Made by a program: the position numbers and the translations under genes
The notes under the pieces: model-generated
What the model was told of the DNA's origin: nothing
Seen by the model: the letters and a program-made list of their open reading frames with translations, nothing else
Database searches by the model: none
Source: an uncultured Pelagimonas sp.
GTDB lineage: Bacteria > Pseudomonadota > Alphaproteobacteria > Rhodobacterales > Rhodobacteraceae
Reading direction: 5' to 3'
Assembly: GCA_947499735.1 (NCBI GenBank)
Contig: CANMPP010000001.1
Span: forward strand, 1,054,001-1,118,000
Length of the DNA stretch: 64,000 bases
In this document: piece after piece, positions 8,691 to 17,537 of the stretch
How positions within the stretch are numbered: the stretch's first letter is position 1
Layout: each line of letters opens with the position of its first letter

Positions 8691-9725
8691 ATGCGCATTC
8701 ATGGAGATCTGGCTCAAGCCATCGGAAACACGCCGCTTATTCGTCTGAACAAAGCGTCCGAAATGACAGGATGTACCATCCTGGGCAAAGCGGAATTCAT
8801 GAATCCGGGGCAATCGATCAAAGATCGCGCTGCATTGTTCATAATTCGCGACGCGATTGAAAAGGGTTTGCTGAAACCTGGTGGTACAATCGTTGAAGGC
8901 ACGGCGGGCAATACAGGCATCGGTCTGGCCTTGGTCGGTGCCTCTATGGGGTTCAAGACAGTCATCGTTATTCCTGAAACACAAAGTCAGGAAAAGAAGG
9001 ACATGATCCGTCTTGCTGGCGCGGAATTGATACAAGTTCCCGCCGCACCTTACAAAAACCCCAACAACTATATTCGCTATTCGAACCGCTTGGCGACAGA
9101 GCTGGCCAAGACCGAACCAAATGGCGTGATTTGGGCGAACCAGTTTGACAATACGGCAAACCGTCAGGCCCATATTGAAACGACAGGGCCGGAAATCTGG
9201 GAACAGACGGACGGAAAAGTGGATGGATTTATCTGTGCGGCCGGATCTGGTGGCACGGTGGCTGGCGTCGCGGCAGCCCTTCAGCCCAAGGGGGTGAAAA
9301 TTGGCCTTGCGGATCCTGATGGCGCGGCACTGCATAGTTTTTACACCACGGGCACTTTGGCGTCTGAAGGCGGTTCGATCACAGAAGGGATCGGGCAGGG
9401 GCGGATTACGGCCAATCTTGAAGGCTTTACGCCTGATATGAATTACAACATTCCCGATGCCGAAGCCCTGCCAATCGTGTTCGATCTATTGGCAGAGGAA
9501 GGTCTATGCCTTGGCGGATCATCGGGCATCAATGTTGCTGGCGCCATCCGTATGGCACAGGAAATGGGTCCTGGTCACACGATCGTAACGATCCTTTGTG
9601 ACTACGGAACACGGTACCAGTCCAAACTGTTCAATCCAACCTTCCTCAAGGACAAAGGCCTGCCAGTTCCAAGCTGGTTGGACAAAGGTCCTATGAGCAT
9701 TCCAGGTGTATTTGAGGATAATTAA
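8691..9725 (+). CDS. cysK: Cysteine synthase A (O-acetylserine sulfhydrylase)
   Basis: Makes cysteine from O-acetylserine and sulfide with PLP. The 344 residues include 'GNTPLIRLN', the PLP lysine K44 in 'NPGQSIKDRA', the substrate loop 'EGTAGNTGIG', the PLP-phosphate glycine loop 'CAAGSGGTVAG', and 'GGSSGINV' near the end. A GAGGG site precedes the ATG. It forms the third gene of the trg cluster, and cysteine supply is thought to aid reduction and detoxification of tellurite. Its stop codon overlaps the next start as TAATG, so the MscS channel gene is probably co-translated. Confidence 0.93.
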   Translation: MRIHGDLAQAIGNTPLIRLNKASEMTGCTILGKAEFMNPGQSIKDRAALFIIRDAIEKGLLKPGGTIVEGTAGNTGIGLALVGASMGFKTVIVIPETQSQEKKDMIRLAGAELIQVPAAPYKNPNNYIRYSNRLATELAKTEPNGVIWANQFDNTANRQAHIETTGPEIWEQTDGKVDGFICAAGSGGTVAGVAAALQPKGVKIGLADPDGAALHSFYTTGTLASEGGSITEGIGQGRITANLEGFTPDMNYNIPDAEALPIVFDLLAEEGLCLGGSSGINVAGAIRMAQEMGPGHTIVTILCDYGTRYQSKLFNPTFLKDKGLPVPSWLDKGPMSIPGVFEDN

Positions 9726-12157
9726 TGCGCCACACGACTTTGGCCCGCTTCGCTCTACTTATTGCAGGGTGGTGCCTCAGCGCTGCCATTCTGATGGCGC
9801 AAGATACGCTAGATGATGATGCCTATGCTGACTGGGAAAGTTTCGCAGACCGTGCGGAATGGGTTTTGGTCAATGACAGCTCATCTGACCGCGCCTTAGA
9901 AATTCTACGCGAAGATCTTGTTGAATGGCGGGAATTGTTCACGGATGGGCAATCCCTGAATGAGGTGCGCATTGCAACGGTGCGCGCCCAGATAGAGGCA
10001 TTGGGGGATGCGCCGGAAGAGGGCGAAGATCCTGAAAGCACGGATATCGCCAATCGGCGGCAAGACTTGAATGCGACACTGGCCGATTTGGTTGCCCCGG
10101 TCACGCGCGCGGATGAAGCCTATATCCGCGCCGATGGTTTGATTGGTGAAATTGATACCGAACTGCGCTCTCGCACGTCCAGTCAGTTGTTCACATCTGG
10201 GTCCTCGCCACTAAATCCAACGAATTGGGTTGCGGCATATCAATCCTTGCAAGGTTCTTTGGCGACACTGTCGGGTGAACTGAAAAGCCAAAGTGGTCGT
10301 GCATTGAACCTGCAAACGCAACTAACACGTTTGCCGATTGTCCTGCCTTTGCTCGCGATTGGTCTTCTGCTGTTGTTCAAAAGCCGCGGCTGGGTGGATT
10401 TCGTCGCTGACAAAATGCGCCAAAATATGCGCCCTGGCACGGGTGTTTTCCGCCTGATGGCGTCGTTTCTGATGATCTTGCTGCCCTATTTGGGCGTTGT
10501 GGCCCTATGTGCAGCGGCAAAGCAAACTGGTCTGCTGGGCTATCGTACGGAAACTTTGGTCGACCTTTTCCCATCATTTGCATTGGTCCTTTTGTTCATC
10601 CGTTGGCTTGCTGAGATGGCGTTTCACCGGGATGCGGATCAGGCGATGTTGCCTTTGCCTGATCAGTATCGCCGAGAAGGGCGGTTTCATGCTGTGTCAC
10701 TGGCAGTTATATTTGTTCTGCGCGGCTTTTTGGATTGGTTGGCCGGTTTCGACAATTATTCGCAAGAATCCATCGTTGTCCTACACTTCCCACTCTTGGT
10801 GATTGCGGGTTTGCAATTGTTCATGTTGGGGCGTGTGCGCCGCGCCTTAGGGTCAAATGACCCAGAAACAGATAGCGACGATGAAGACGAACCGCGGGCC
10901 TTCCGAATAAGCGTGGTGCGCATCGTTGCGCGCGCTGCAGGTAGCGCCGGGATTGCGGGGCCTGTTCTGGCCGGGTTTGGCTATTTCGAACTTGGATCGA
11001 TGTTGGTCTATTCCACCATTGCTTCATTGGCCGTTATCACCGCGGTTTATATCGGACAACAAGCCATCCATATGCTGTTCCATTTGTTTACGGGCAAACA
11101 GAAAGAGGAGTCTAAAAGCCTGATTCCTGTGCTGCTCTCCATTGCATTGGCCATGATATCGCTGCCGGTTTTGGCACTGCTTTGGGGTGCACGCCGCAGT
11201 GATTTGACCGAAATCTGGTCGCGGTTTTTGGAAGGGTTCCAATTGGGCGAAACCACGATTTCCCCAACGGATTTTCTAACCGTCGCTCTGGTATTTATGA
11301 TCGGCTATATGGCCACACGTTTGGTGCAAGGGACCTTACGAAATTCGGTTCTTCCCCGAACAAAAATGGATACAGGCGGGCGCAATGCCGTTTTGGCCGG
11401 GACCGGATATCTGGGCATTGGGCTAGCGGCGATGGTTGCGGTGTCGGCGGGGGGATTGGATCTGTCGTCTCTGGCGTTGGTCGCGGGTGCATTATCCGTC
11501 GGTATTGGTTTTGGTCTGCAAAACATCATCCAAAACTTTGTGTCCGGCATCATTCTACTGATCGAGCGCCCCATTTCTGAAGGCGATTGGATTGAGGTCG
11601 GTGGTGTGCACGGGATTGTTCAGGATATCTCGGTCCGCTCAACCCGGATCCAAACCTTTGACCGCACCGATGTGATTGTTCCAAACGGCGACTTTGTTGC
11701 CGGTACGGTGACAAACTACACACGGGGCAATGTGTTGGGGCGTATCATCGTCCCGGTTGGTGTGGCGTATGGCACTGACACGCGCCGTGTTGAAAAGATC
11801 CTACTGGATATCGCGCGCCAGCATCCGTTGGTTTTGATGAACCCGGCCCCTTATGTCGTCTTTAGCGGCTTTGGTGCGGATAGTATGGATTTTGAAATCC
11901 GGGTTGTTCTGGTCGATGTGAACAAAGGGCTAGGCGTGCGTACCGAAATCAATCACCAGATTGCAGAACGGTTTGCTGAAGAAGAGATCGAGATTCCCTT
12001 CGCACAACGTGACATTTGGCTGCGCAATCCCGAGGCTTTGAACGCCCCCGCGACACCCAAAACCCCTACGGGCACCAGTGCACCGAATTATAACCCGATT
12101 GCGCGCGACAAAGACATTGATCTGGACGGTGACAGTGGGGATGGCGAAAGCCGCTAA
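9725..12157 (+). CDS. Large mechanosensitive channel (MscS family, DUF3772 type)
   Basis: Inner-membrane channel of 810 residues. A signal peptide (to about residue 25) is followed by a periplasmic helical region (to about 190) like the DUF3772 domain of long MscS homologues. Then come many membrane segments, and the MscS pore helix and beta domain at about 570-740: 'ALVAGALSVGIGFGLQNIIQNFVSGIILLIERPISEGDWIEV'. The acidic tail (DKDIDLDGDSGDGESR) is poorly conserved in such proteins. It should release solutes upon hypo-osmotic shock. It overlaps cysK by one base, which is unusual company for a channel and may reflect simple operon extension. Confidence 0.88.
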   Translation: MRHTTLARFALLIAGWCLSAAILMAQDTLDDDAYADWESFADRAEWVLVNDSSSDRALEILREDLVEWRELFTDGQSLNEVRIATVRAQIEALGDAPEEGEDPESTDIANRRQDLNATLADLVAPVTRADEAYIRADGLIGEIDTELRSRTSSQLFTSGSSPLNPTNWVAAYQSLQGSLATLSGELKSQSGRALNLQTQLTRLPIVLPLLAIGLLLLFKSRGWVDFVADKMRQNMRPGTGVFRLMASFLMILLPYLGVVALCAAAKQTGLLGYRTETLVDLFPSFALVLLFIRWLAEMAFHRDADQAMLPLPDQYRREGRFHAVSLAVIFVLRGFLDWLAGFDNYSQESIVVLHFPLLVIAGLQLFMLGRVRRALGSNDPETDSDDEDEPRAFRISVVRIVARAAGSAGIAGPVLAGFGYFELGSMLVYSTIASLAVITAVYIGQQAIHMLFHLFTGKQKEESKSLIPVLLSIALAMISLPVLALLWGARRSDLTEIWSRFLEGFQLGETTISPTDFLTVALVFMIGYMATRLVQGTLRNSVLPRTKMDTGGRNAVLAGTGYLGIGLAAMVAVSAGGLDLSSLALVAGALSVGIGFGLQNIIQNFVSGIILLIERPISEGDWIEVGGVHGIVQDISVRSTRIQTFDRTDVIVPNGDFVAGTVTNYTRGNVLGRIIVPVGVAYGTDTRRVEKILLDIARQHPLVLMNPAPYVVFSGFGADSMDFEIRVVLVDVNKGLGVRTEINHQIAERFAEEEIEIPFAQRDIWLRNPEALNAPATPKTPTGTSAPNYNPIARDKDIDLDGDSGDGESR

Positions 12158-12171
12158 GGACAACACGACCA

Positions 12172-12879
12172 ATGCTTTATCTATCAGACCCTTACCTGCG
12201 CAGTGCAGATGCAACTGTGATCGCCCACACACCAGAAGGCGGCGTTGTTTTAGACAATGCGCTGTTCTATCCCAAAGGCGGTGGGCAACCGGGTGACAGT
12301 GGGCGGCTGGACTGGATCGGTGGCAGCCTGTCTATTGCAACCACTGTAAAGGGCGAAGATGGCGTTCCTGTCCTTGTGCCTGCCGAACCCGCTGCGTTGC
12401 CCGAGATCGGGATGCGTGTGTCGCAGGTGTTGGATTGGGAACGTCGACACAAACATATGCGCATGCATACCGCGCTGCATGTTCTGTCTGTTGTGATCCC
12501 TCTGCCGGTGACAGGTGGTCAGATCGAGGCGGGAAAAGGGCGGTTGGACTTTGCCATGCCCGAACCGTTGGCTAATCCAGACGCGATTGAAAACGCGCTG
12601 AACGATATCGTCGATCGTGATCTTTTGGTTGGTGAAGATTGGGTGTCTCAGGATTTTCTAGCAGCCAATCCTGACCTGGTTAAAACACTTAACGTCAACC
12701 CGCCCAAAAACGGCGGAGAGGTCCGGTTGGTTTGGATCGGCGAGGCGGATCATCAGATTGATCTACAGCCGTGTGGTGGCACCCATGTGGCGCGAACGTC
12801 TGAAATCGGACGCCTGCGTTTGGGCAAAGTGACGAACAAGGGCAAGAACAATCGACGCGTGACACTGCATCTAGACTGA
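12172..12879 (+). CDS. alaX: Alanyl-tRNA editing protein AlaX-like
   Basis: Free-standing homologue of the AlaRS editing domain, expected to deacylate Ser-tRNA(Ala) or Gly-tRNA(Ala). It has 235 residues. The zinc-binding set is visible: HTALH (H99, H103) and CGGTH (C201, H205). The N-terminal 'VVLDNALFYPKGGGQPGDSG' is the usual AlaX beta-barrel signature. It starts 14 bp after the MscS channel stop, so it is the last gene of the trg-cysK-MscS run. It is convergent with the Fur-like gene 17 bp away. Confidence 0.9.
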   Translation: MLYLSDPYLRSADATVIAHTPEGGVVLDNALFYPKGGGQPGDSGRLDWIGGSLSIATTVKGEDGVPVLVPAEPAALPEIGMRVSQVLDWERRHKHMRMHTALHVLSVVIPLPVTGGQIEAGKGRLDFAMPEPLANPDAIENALNDIVDRDLLVGEDWVSQDFLAANPDLVKTLNVNPPKNGGEVRLVWIGEADHQIDLQPCGGTHVARTSEIGRLRLGKVTNKGKNNRRVTLHLD

Positions 12880-12896
12880 CACCAAGTCAGACGGTG

Positions 12897-13325
12897 TCAC
12901 ACATCATCTGTGTCTTTTTTCTGGATCGGCACGCCATACAGTTCCAGCTTATGACCCTTTAATTTAAAGCCCAGTTTGGCCGCAATTTTTTCCTGCAAGG
13001 CTTCGATATCAGGATCAACAAATTCGATGACAGTGCCGGTGGTCAAATCGATCAGATGGTCATGATGTTCGCGATCTGCGTCCTCATAACGCGCGCGACC
13101 ATCGCCGAAATCCACCTTTTCAATAATGCCAGTTTCTTCAAACAGCTTAACTGTACGGTACACGGTGGCCAATGAAATGCCGTCATCAAGTGCAGACGCC
13201 CGACGATAGAGTTCTTCGACATCAGGGTGATCTCGTGCCTCTTGCAAAACCTGTGCGATCACCTTGCGAGGCGCGGTCATACGCAGCCCTTTTTCAGCAC
13301 AGCGATCAATGAGGTCTTGGGTCAT
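12897..13325 (-). CDS. Fur family metalloregulator (Fur/Mur type)
   Basis: DNA-binding metal sensor of 142 residues. The winged helix spans about residues 10-80 ('RMTAPRKVIAQVLQEARDHPDVEELYRRA', 'ISLATVYRTVKLFEETGII'). The dimer and metal domain carries 'REHHDHLIDLTTGTVIEF' and 'HKLELYGV'. It lacks the C-terminal CxxC zinc pair of E. coli Fur, as do many alphaproteobacterial members. Alphaproteobacterial genes of this kind often act as Mur, repressing manganese uptake; the metal cannot be decided here. No uptake gene lies next to it. It stands alone, about 60 bp from selO. Confidence 0.85.
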   Translation of the reverse strand: MTQDLIDRCAEKGLRMTAPRKVIAQVLQEARDHPDVEELYRRASALDDGISLATVYRTVKLFEETGIIEKVDFGDGRARYEDADREHHDHLIDLTTGTVIEFVDPDIEALQEKIAAKLGFKLKGHKLELYGVPIQKKDTDDV

Positions 13326-13382
13326 GGGTATCTCGTCTTTTGGTTAGCGGCTCATAGCGCAGCAGATACGCAAATTCCAGAG

Positions 13383-14798
13383 CTAGGTGCCACAAAAAGT
13401 CGCAGAAATCCGTTCGTTCGGCAATGGGGCTTGCCGTAAATCGGCCACATCGTCATTGGCAGAAAACGGTGTCGCAAATGCCGCGTTCAAACGATGAAAC
13501 GGTGCATCATCTTCGGTGAGCGCGGCTTGAATGGCCTCTTCAATGCGATGATTGCGCGGGATAAGGGCCGGATTGGCCTCACGCATAACCGTTTCCGGAT
13601 CGGTTTCAGAGGCAATGCGGGCCTTCCACGTGCTCTGCCATTCCCCAAAAGCGGATGGATCTGCAAAATGGTCTGCGGCCGTGTCATCACCCAATCCGTA
13701 AAACGTGTTCGTGAAATCCGCTTGCCCGCTTTGCATCGCGCTGAGAAGGGATGTGATCAGCTTGGCGTCCTCTGGTTCAGGATCTGCAATGCCGATTTTG
13801 GGTGCGAAATGCGTCAACCACGCCGCACGCAGCATGTCGGGCATTGTGCCGATCAGGGACTGCATCTGTTCAATTGCGCTGTCCCGGTCAGACATAAGGG
13901 GCAAAAGAGATGTCGCCAATTGCGCCATATTCCATACGATCACGTCAGCTTGGGACGAATACGCGTAACGCCCCATGTGATCGATCGAAGAAAAGACGCG
14001 ATCAGAATGAAAGTCATCCATAAAGGCGCAGGGCCCATAGTCGATTGTTTCACCAGAAAGCGTGCAATTGTCCGTGTTCATCACCCCATGAATAAAGCCA
14101 AGACTTAACCATTGGGCGACCAGATCTGCCTGACGCGCCATCACAGCCGACAGCATATCAATCGGCGTTTCGGCATCCGGGTAATGTCGATCACGGGTGT
14201 ATTCAAATAGAATACGGAGCGCCTCCAAATCTCCGCGTGCGGCAAAGATCTGAAAGGTGCCAACGCGAATATGGCTGGATGCAATGCGTGTGAGAACCGC
14301 ACCGGGCAAAGCTGTTTCGCGATACACCTGTTCCCCGCTGCGCACGGCAGCCAAAGCGCGGGTTGTCGGCACGCCCAATGCTGCCATGGCTTCGCTGACG
14401 ATATATTCACGCAATACCGGCCCAAGTGCCGCGCGGCCATCGCCATTGCGCGAATAGGGTGTACGACCCGCGCCTTTCAATTGCATGTCAAATCGCTTGC
14501 CATCGGGCGCAACGATTTCACCCAACAACACTGCACGGCCATCGCCAAGTTGTGGATTGAAATTACCGAATTGATGACCAGCATAAAGCTGGGCCAGCGG
14601 ATCAGCACCACCGGGTACATGATTGCCCGAAAACAGCAATGCTTTGTCTATCTGATCAGGTAGATCCACCCCCAACCGTTTCGACAAACCCCCGTTAAAC
14701 GTAATCAGCGACGGGTTGCTAACGGGATGGGGCGGTTGTTTGGAATAAAACCCATCTGGCAAAGCTGCATAACTGTTGTCAAAGGCGATCTCAGCCAT
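13383..14798 (-). CDS. selO: SelO pseudokinase (protein adenylyltransferase, YdiU/UPF0061)
   Basis: SelO transfers AMP to Ser, Thr and Tyr of proteins, working in redox homeostasis. The 471 residues match family length. Seen: 'LAQLYAGHQFGNFNPQLGDGRAVLLGEI', 'DMQLKGAGRTPYSRNGDGRAALGPVLREYI', and 'SLGFIHGVMNTDNCTLSGETIDYGPCAFMD', which holds the flipped-kinase active-site residues. The protein ends FCGT, so a Cys stands third from the end where other family members have Sec-Ser-Ser. The start is a clear ATG. It is followed 14 bp upstream on the same strand by a GNAT gene, which may share its transcript. Confidence 0.92.
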   Translation of the reverse strand: MAEIAFDNSYAALPDGFYSKQPPHPVSNPSLITFNGGLSKRLGVDLPDQIDKALLFSGNHVPGGADPLAQLYAGHQFGNFNPQLGDGRAVLLGEIVAPDGKRFDMQLKGAGRTPYSRNGDGRAALGPVLREYIVSEAMAALGVPTTRALAAVRSGEQVYRETALPGAVLTRIASSHIRVGTFQIFAARGDLEALRILFEYTRDRHYPDAETPIDMLSAVMARQADLVAQWLSLGFIHGVMNTDNCTLSGETIDYGPCAFMDDFHSDRVFSSIDHMGRYAYSSQADVIVWNMAQLATSLLPLMSDRDSAIEQMQSLIGTMPDMLRAAWLTHFAPKIGIADPEPEDAKLITSLLSAMQSGQADFTNTFYGLGDDTAADHFADPSAFGEWQSTWKARIASETDPETVMREANPALIPRNHRIEEAIQAALTEDDAPFHRLNAAFATPFSANDDVADLRQAPLPNERISATFCGT

Positions 14799-14811
14799 CG
14801 GGTTTTATCCT

Positions 14812-15258
14812 TTAGAACACATGCGTCATAAGCGCATAATCAGCACGTAAATCAAATCCTGCCCGTTGATACAGGCCCTGCACACGGGCATTTTGACGAT
14901 CCACCTCAAGGCTCAACGCACGCACGCCAGAGCTTTGAAGCGCTTTCATCAAAGTGATCAATGCCTCTGTTCCCATGCCCCGGCCACGTACAGCTTTGCG
15001 AATATAAAATTCGTCCACCATGCCATCCAAGCCGCCCAATTCCAAAGACCAGCCAAAGGAAACACAGATATACCCGACCGGTGCGATCCGTGGCCCAATC
15101 AGCCAAATCGCACCATGTGGGGACCCTTCCAACAAGGGCATAACAGCGTCGTGGATCAGATCCTCTGTGCTGCCAAAGCCCTTTTCTTCATGGAATGCCA
15201 CAACCAATGGCACCAATTTGTTGGTGTCACCGGGTCCCGCAAGATGAACAGATTTCAT
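14812..15258 (-). CDS. GNAT family N-acetyltransferase
   Basis: Acetyl-CoA-dependent transferase of 148 residues. The acetyl-CoA loop is 'KAVRGRGMGTEAL' (about residues 90-100). It is followed by 'ALSLEVDRQNARVQGLYQRAGF', the usual GNAT motif B with a catalytic Tyr. The substrate cannot be told from sequence. It overlaps the nucleoside hydrolase gene by 4 bp, so the two are translationally coupled. Confidence 0.85.
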   Translation of the reverse strand: MKSVHLAGPGDTNKLVPLVVAFHEEKGFGSTEDLIHDAVMPLLEGSPHGAIWLIGPRIAPVGYICVSFGWSLELGGLDGMVDEFYIRKAVRGRGMGTEALITLMKALQSSGVRALSLEVDRQNARVQGLYQRAGFDLRADYALMTHVF

Positions 15259-16196
15259 AACCGGCCAAGCCGTTCAGTCAACAGATCAAAGAAACCATCC
15301 GCATCCAGATCCCCCATGAACATTGCATTGGCTGGACGATCAGTGATCCCCCACCAATCCGCAACTGTCATACCCATGGTCAAAGGAGATGTCGTTTCGA
15401 TTTCCACATTGATGTGGCGGCCTGAAAAGAGTTCGGGGTTGATCAAATAGGCAATCACGCATGGATCATGCAATGGCGCGCCTTTTGATCCGTATTTTTC
15501 AACGTCGTAGCGTTCAAAAAAGTCTAACATTTCCGCCGTGGCGATGCCCGTTTCGGTGCCTAAAGCCCGGAACGCATCCACGCGAGGTTTGGTTGTCAGC
15601 GCTTTATGGGTTACATCCAACGGCATCACGACAATCCCAACGCCCGATTTAAACACGATATCAGCGGCTTTGGGGTCGACATAAATGTTAAACTCGGCAG
15701 CGGGCGTTACATTTCCAACCTCGAAATACGCGCCGCCCATCAAGACGATTTCTTGAACCTTTTCAACAATGTCCGGTGCCTTTTCGAAAGCCGTTGCAAT
15801 GTTTGTCAGCGGGCCAAGAGGGCAAAGCGTTACAGTGCCCGCCGGTTCAGATCGTAGCGTGTCGATGATGAAATCAATCGCATCCTGATCCTGCAACGGC
15901 ATAGTTGGTTCGGGCATGTCAGGTCCGTTCAATCCGTTGTCGCCATGCACATGCTCTGCGGTGACAAGGGTGCCATTCATCGGCCCTTTGCATCCTGCAA
16001 AAACCTTTACATCAGGTTTTCCTGCCAACTCGCAGATTTTGCGTGCATTTTTCTCAGTCAGGGAAAGCGGTACATTGCCTGCGACGGCCGTTATTCCAAG
16101 AACGTCAATCTCTTCGGGCGATGCCAGTGCCAATAGAATCGCAACCGCGTCGTCCTGGCCGGGATCTGTATCAATGATGATTTTTCTTGTGCTCAT
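15255..16196 (-). CDS. Nucleoside hydrolase (inosine-uridine preferring family)
   Basis: Splits the N-glycosidic bond of ribonucleosides for salvage. It has 313 residues. The calcium-binding signature 'IDTDPGQDDAVAILLAL' starts at residue 8 and is complete (D9, D11, D15, D16). 'CPLGPLTNIA' and 'HDPCVIAYLI' supply further ribose-binding and catalytic residues. The upstream gap of 111 bp to the radical SAM gene shows no clear terminator. Nucleoside preference is unknown. Confidence 0.93.
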   Translation of the reverse strand: MSTRKIIIDTDPGQDDAVAILLALASPEEIDVLGITAVAGNVPLSLTEKNARKICELAGKPDVKVFAGCKGPMNGTLVTAEHVHGDNGLNGPDMPEPTMPLQDQDAIDFIIDTLRSEPAGTVTLCPLGPLTNIATAFEKAPDIVEKVQEIVLMGGAYFEVGNVTPAAEFNIYVDPKAADIVFKSGVGIVVMPLDVTHKALTTKPRVDAFRALGTETGIATAEMLDFFERYDVEKYGSKGAPLHDPCVIAYLINPELFSGRHINVEIETTSPLTMGMTVADWWGITDRPANAMFMGDLDADGFFDLLTERLGRL

Positions 16197-16307
16197 GATG
16201 CGCTCCTAGTTCTGGCGCAATGGGTTGCATGCCCCAATCGCGGGCGCAAGAGGCTGTTACAACTGTCACAAAAAATGGCGGCGACATGCTAAAATGCACG
16301 CCACAGT

Positions 16308-17270
16308 TTAGGCTGAACAACTGGCCCCGCCCAGAACACAGAATTTTGCGCAATGAGGATGGTTGAGAGCGACATCCGCTTCGGCGTCTTTTAAATCATG
16401 CCCCATTTCAAACTGCGTGTCATAGGCCAGCAATGTGCAGGCCAAGACACTGGCGCGCTCTGATCCTTTTCGACGCACGACCATACGGGATGACGAACAC
16501 ATAACCTCGGTCGGTTTTTTGTTTAGAATGTCCCAGCAGGCCGTGGTGATTTCAGGCACTTCGACTGTTTCATCCATTTCGGGGAAAAGCACGCATTGGC
16601 CGGGGTTATTGGGATCGATATCAAAGCCTTCGCGCATGAAAAGATCTGCAAAGCCCGCGCGACTTTCAGCGTCCGTTTCGTTCCACATGGTACGCCCCGC
16701 AATGGCCAGTGCAGCGCCCTGATCCCGCAGCCAGCGCATGCCTTCAATGGATCGCGCAAAAGCGGTTTTGCCACGGACGCTATCATGTAAGTCTGCCGTG
16801 AAATGATCCAGTGACACGCGGAATGTCAGTTTTCCTGGGTAATCTTTAATCAACGGAGCAAGAGCGGTTTTCACACGATTGCGCTGCATGGGTTGCATCG
16901 CATTGGTCAGGATTAAAACGTCATATCCGCGCTCTAATGCAGCAGCCATCATTGGGATCATGTCAGGATTCATAAAGGGTTCGCCCCCTGTGAAACCGAT
17001 TTCCCGCACGCCCCAATCGCGCGCCTCTAATTGATCGAGATAATCAACAATCTCGGCCGTGGTAAGATAGACCAATTCGTCATTCTTAGGCGAACTTAGA
17101 ATATAGCAACCTTCGCATTCGATATTGCACAATGTTCCGGTATTGAACCAAAGCGTCTCTGGATTGCTCAGTGCAACCGTTGCCCGTGGATCGCCTTTGG
17201 CTGTAACATACGGATCGAGGAATTTTCCAGCATTCGCAATATTGCCGTTGCTATGTTCAGTATCTTTCAT
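16308..17270 (-). CDS. Radical SAM protein with C-terminal cysteine cluster
   Basis: Iron-sulfur enzyme of 320 residues that should cleave S-adenosylmethionine. The radical SAM motif is CNIECEGC (C48, C52, C55; CxxxCxxC), followed by 'GFTGGEPFMNPDMIP' (the GGE motif) and 'LTFRVSLDHFTADLHDSVRGKTAF'. The C-terminal third has at least six more Cys, including 'VMCSSSRMVV', 'VLACTLL' and 'HPHCAKFCVLGGASCSA'. These look like SPASM/twitch-type auxiliary cluster ligands. The substrate is unknown and no peptide precursor is visible beside it. It sits divergently from zwf with a 224-bp shared upstream region. Confidence 0.82.
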   Translation of the reverse strand: MKDTEHSNGNIANAGKFLDPYVTAKGDPRATVALSNPETLWFNTGTLCNIECEGCYILSSPKNDELVYLTTAEIVDYLDQLEARDWGVREIGFTGGEPFMNPDMIPMMAAALERGYDVLILTNAMQPMQRNRVKTALAPLIKDYPGKLTFRVSLDHFTADLHDSVRGKTAFARSIEGMRWLRDQGAALAIAGRTMWNETDAESRAGFADLFMREGFDIDPNNPGQCVLFPEMDETVEVPEITTACWDILNKKPTEVMCSSSRMVVRRKGSERASVLACTLLAYDTQFEMGHDLKDAEADVALNHPHCAKFCVLGGASCSA

Positions 17271-17345
17271 ACATCTACTCTTTTAAGCACGTGTGTCAGA
17301 AGGTTAGGGTCAATATAGGCAACATACCAGCAGAGAAGAATTCTG

Positions 17346-17377
17346 TTGACGTCAATGTGAAAACATTGAGCTATGGT
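17346..17377 (+). promoter_or_regulatory. Inverted repeat in the zwf upstream region
   Basis: A perfect inverted repeat TCAATGT-GAAA-ACATTGA (17352-17369) lies between TTGACG (17346-17351) and TATGGT (17372-17377). The -35/-10 pairing would need a 20-nt spacer, so the promoter assignment is weak. The repeat itself is clear and looks like a regulator site. Confidence 0.4.
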
Positions 17378-17411
17378 ATTTGTCATTAGACAAGCGGCGC
17401 AGGAGGCAGTA

Positions 17412-17537
17412 ATGTCGTTAGCGCTAACATATCGTGTCGCCAAATCTGTGAACCGAAATCGGATTCGGCGCATTGTACAGAAGGAAAAGCCAGCATGGTG
17501 TCCCGCGTTATCCCCGTTGATCCATTTGACCTTGTGA
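17412..17537 (+). CDS. Possible leader ORF overlapping the start of zwf
   Basis: A 41-codon ORF begins with ATG 5 nt after a perfect AGGAGG (17401-17406) and ends at TGA 17535-17537, overlapping the first 43 bp of zwf in another frame. Its product would be a basic peptide (MSLALTYRVAKSVNRNRIRR...). The strong ribosome site makes translation plausible, and it could couple to zwf. It also contains the palindrome at 17417-17428. No homologue is known to me. Confidence 0.35.
   Translation: MSLALTYRVAKSVNRNRIRRIVQKEKPAWCPALSPLIHLTL
17417..17428. promoter_or_regulatory. LacI-family-type operator palindrome upstream of zwf
   Basis: GTTAGCGCTAAC is a perfect 12-bp palindrome with the central CG pair typical of LacI-family operators. 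It lies 67 bp before the zwf start, downstream of the likely promoter, a position suited to repression. No LacI-family gene is in the window. Confidence 0.6.
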
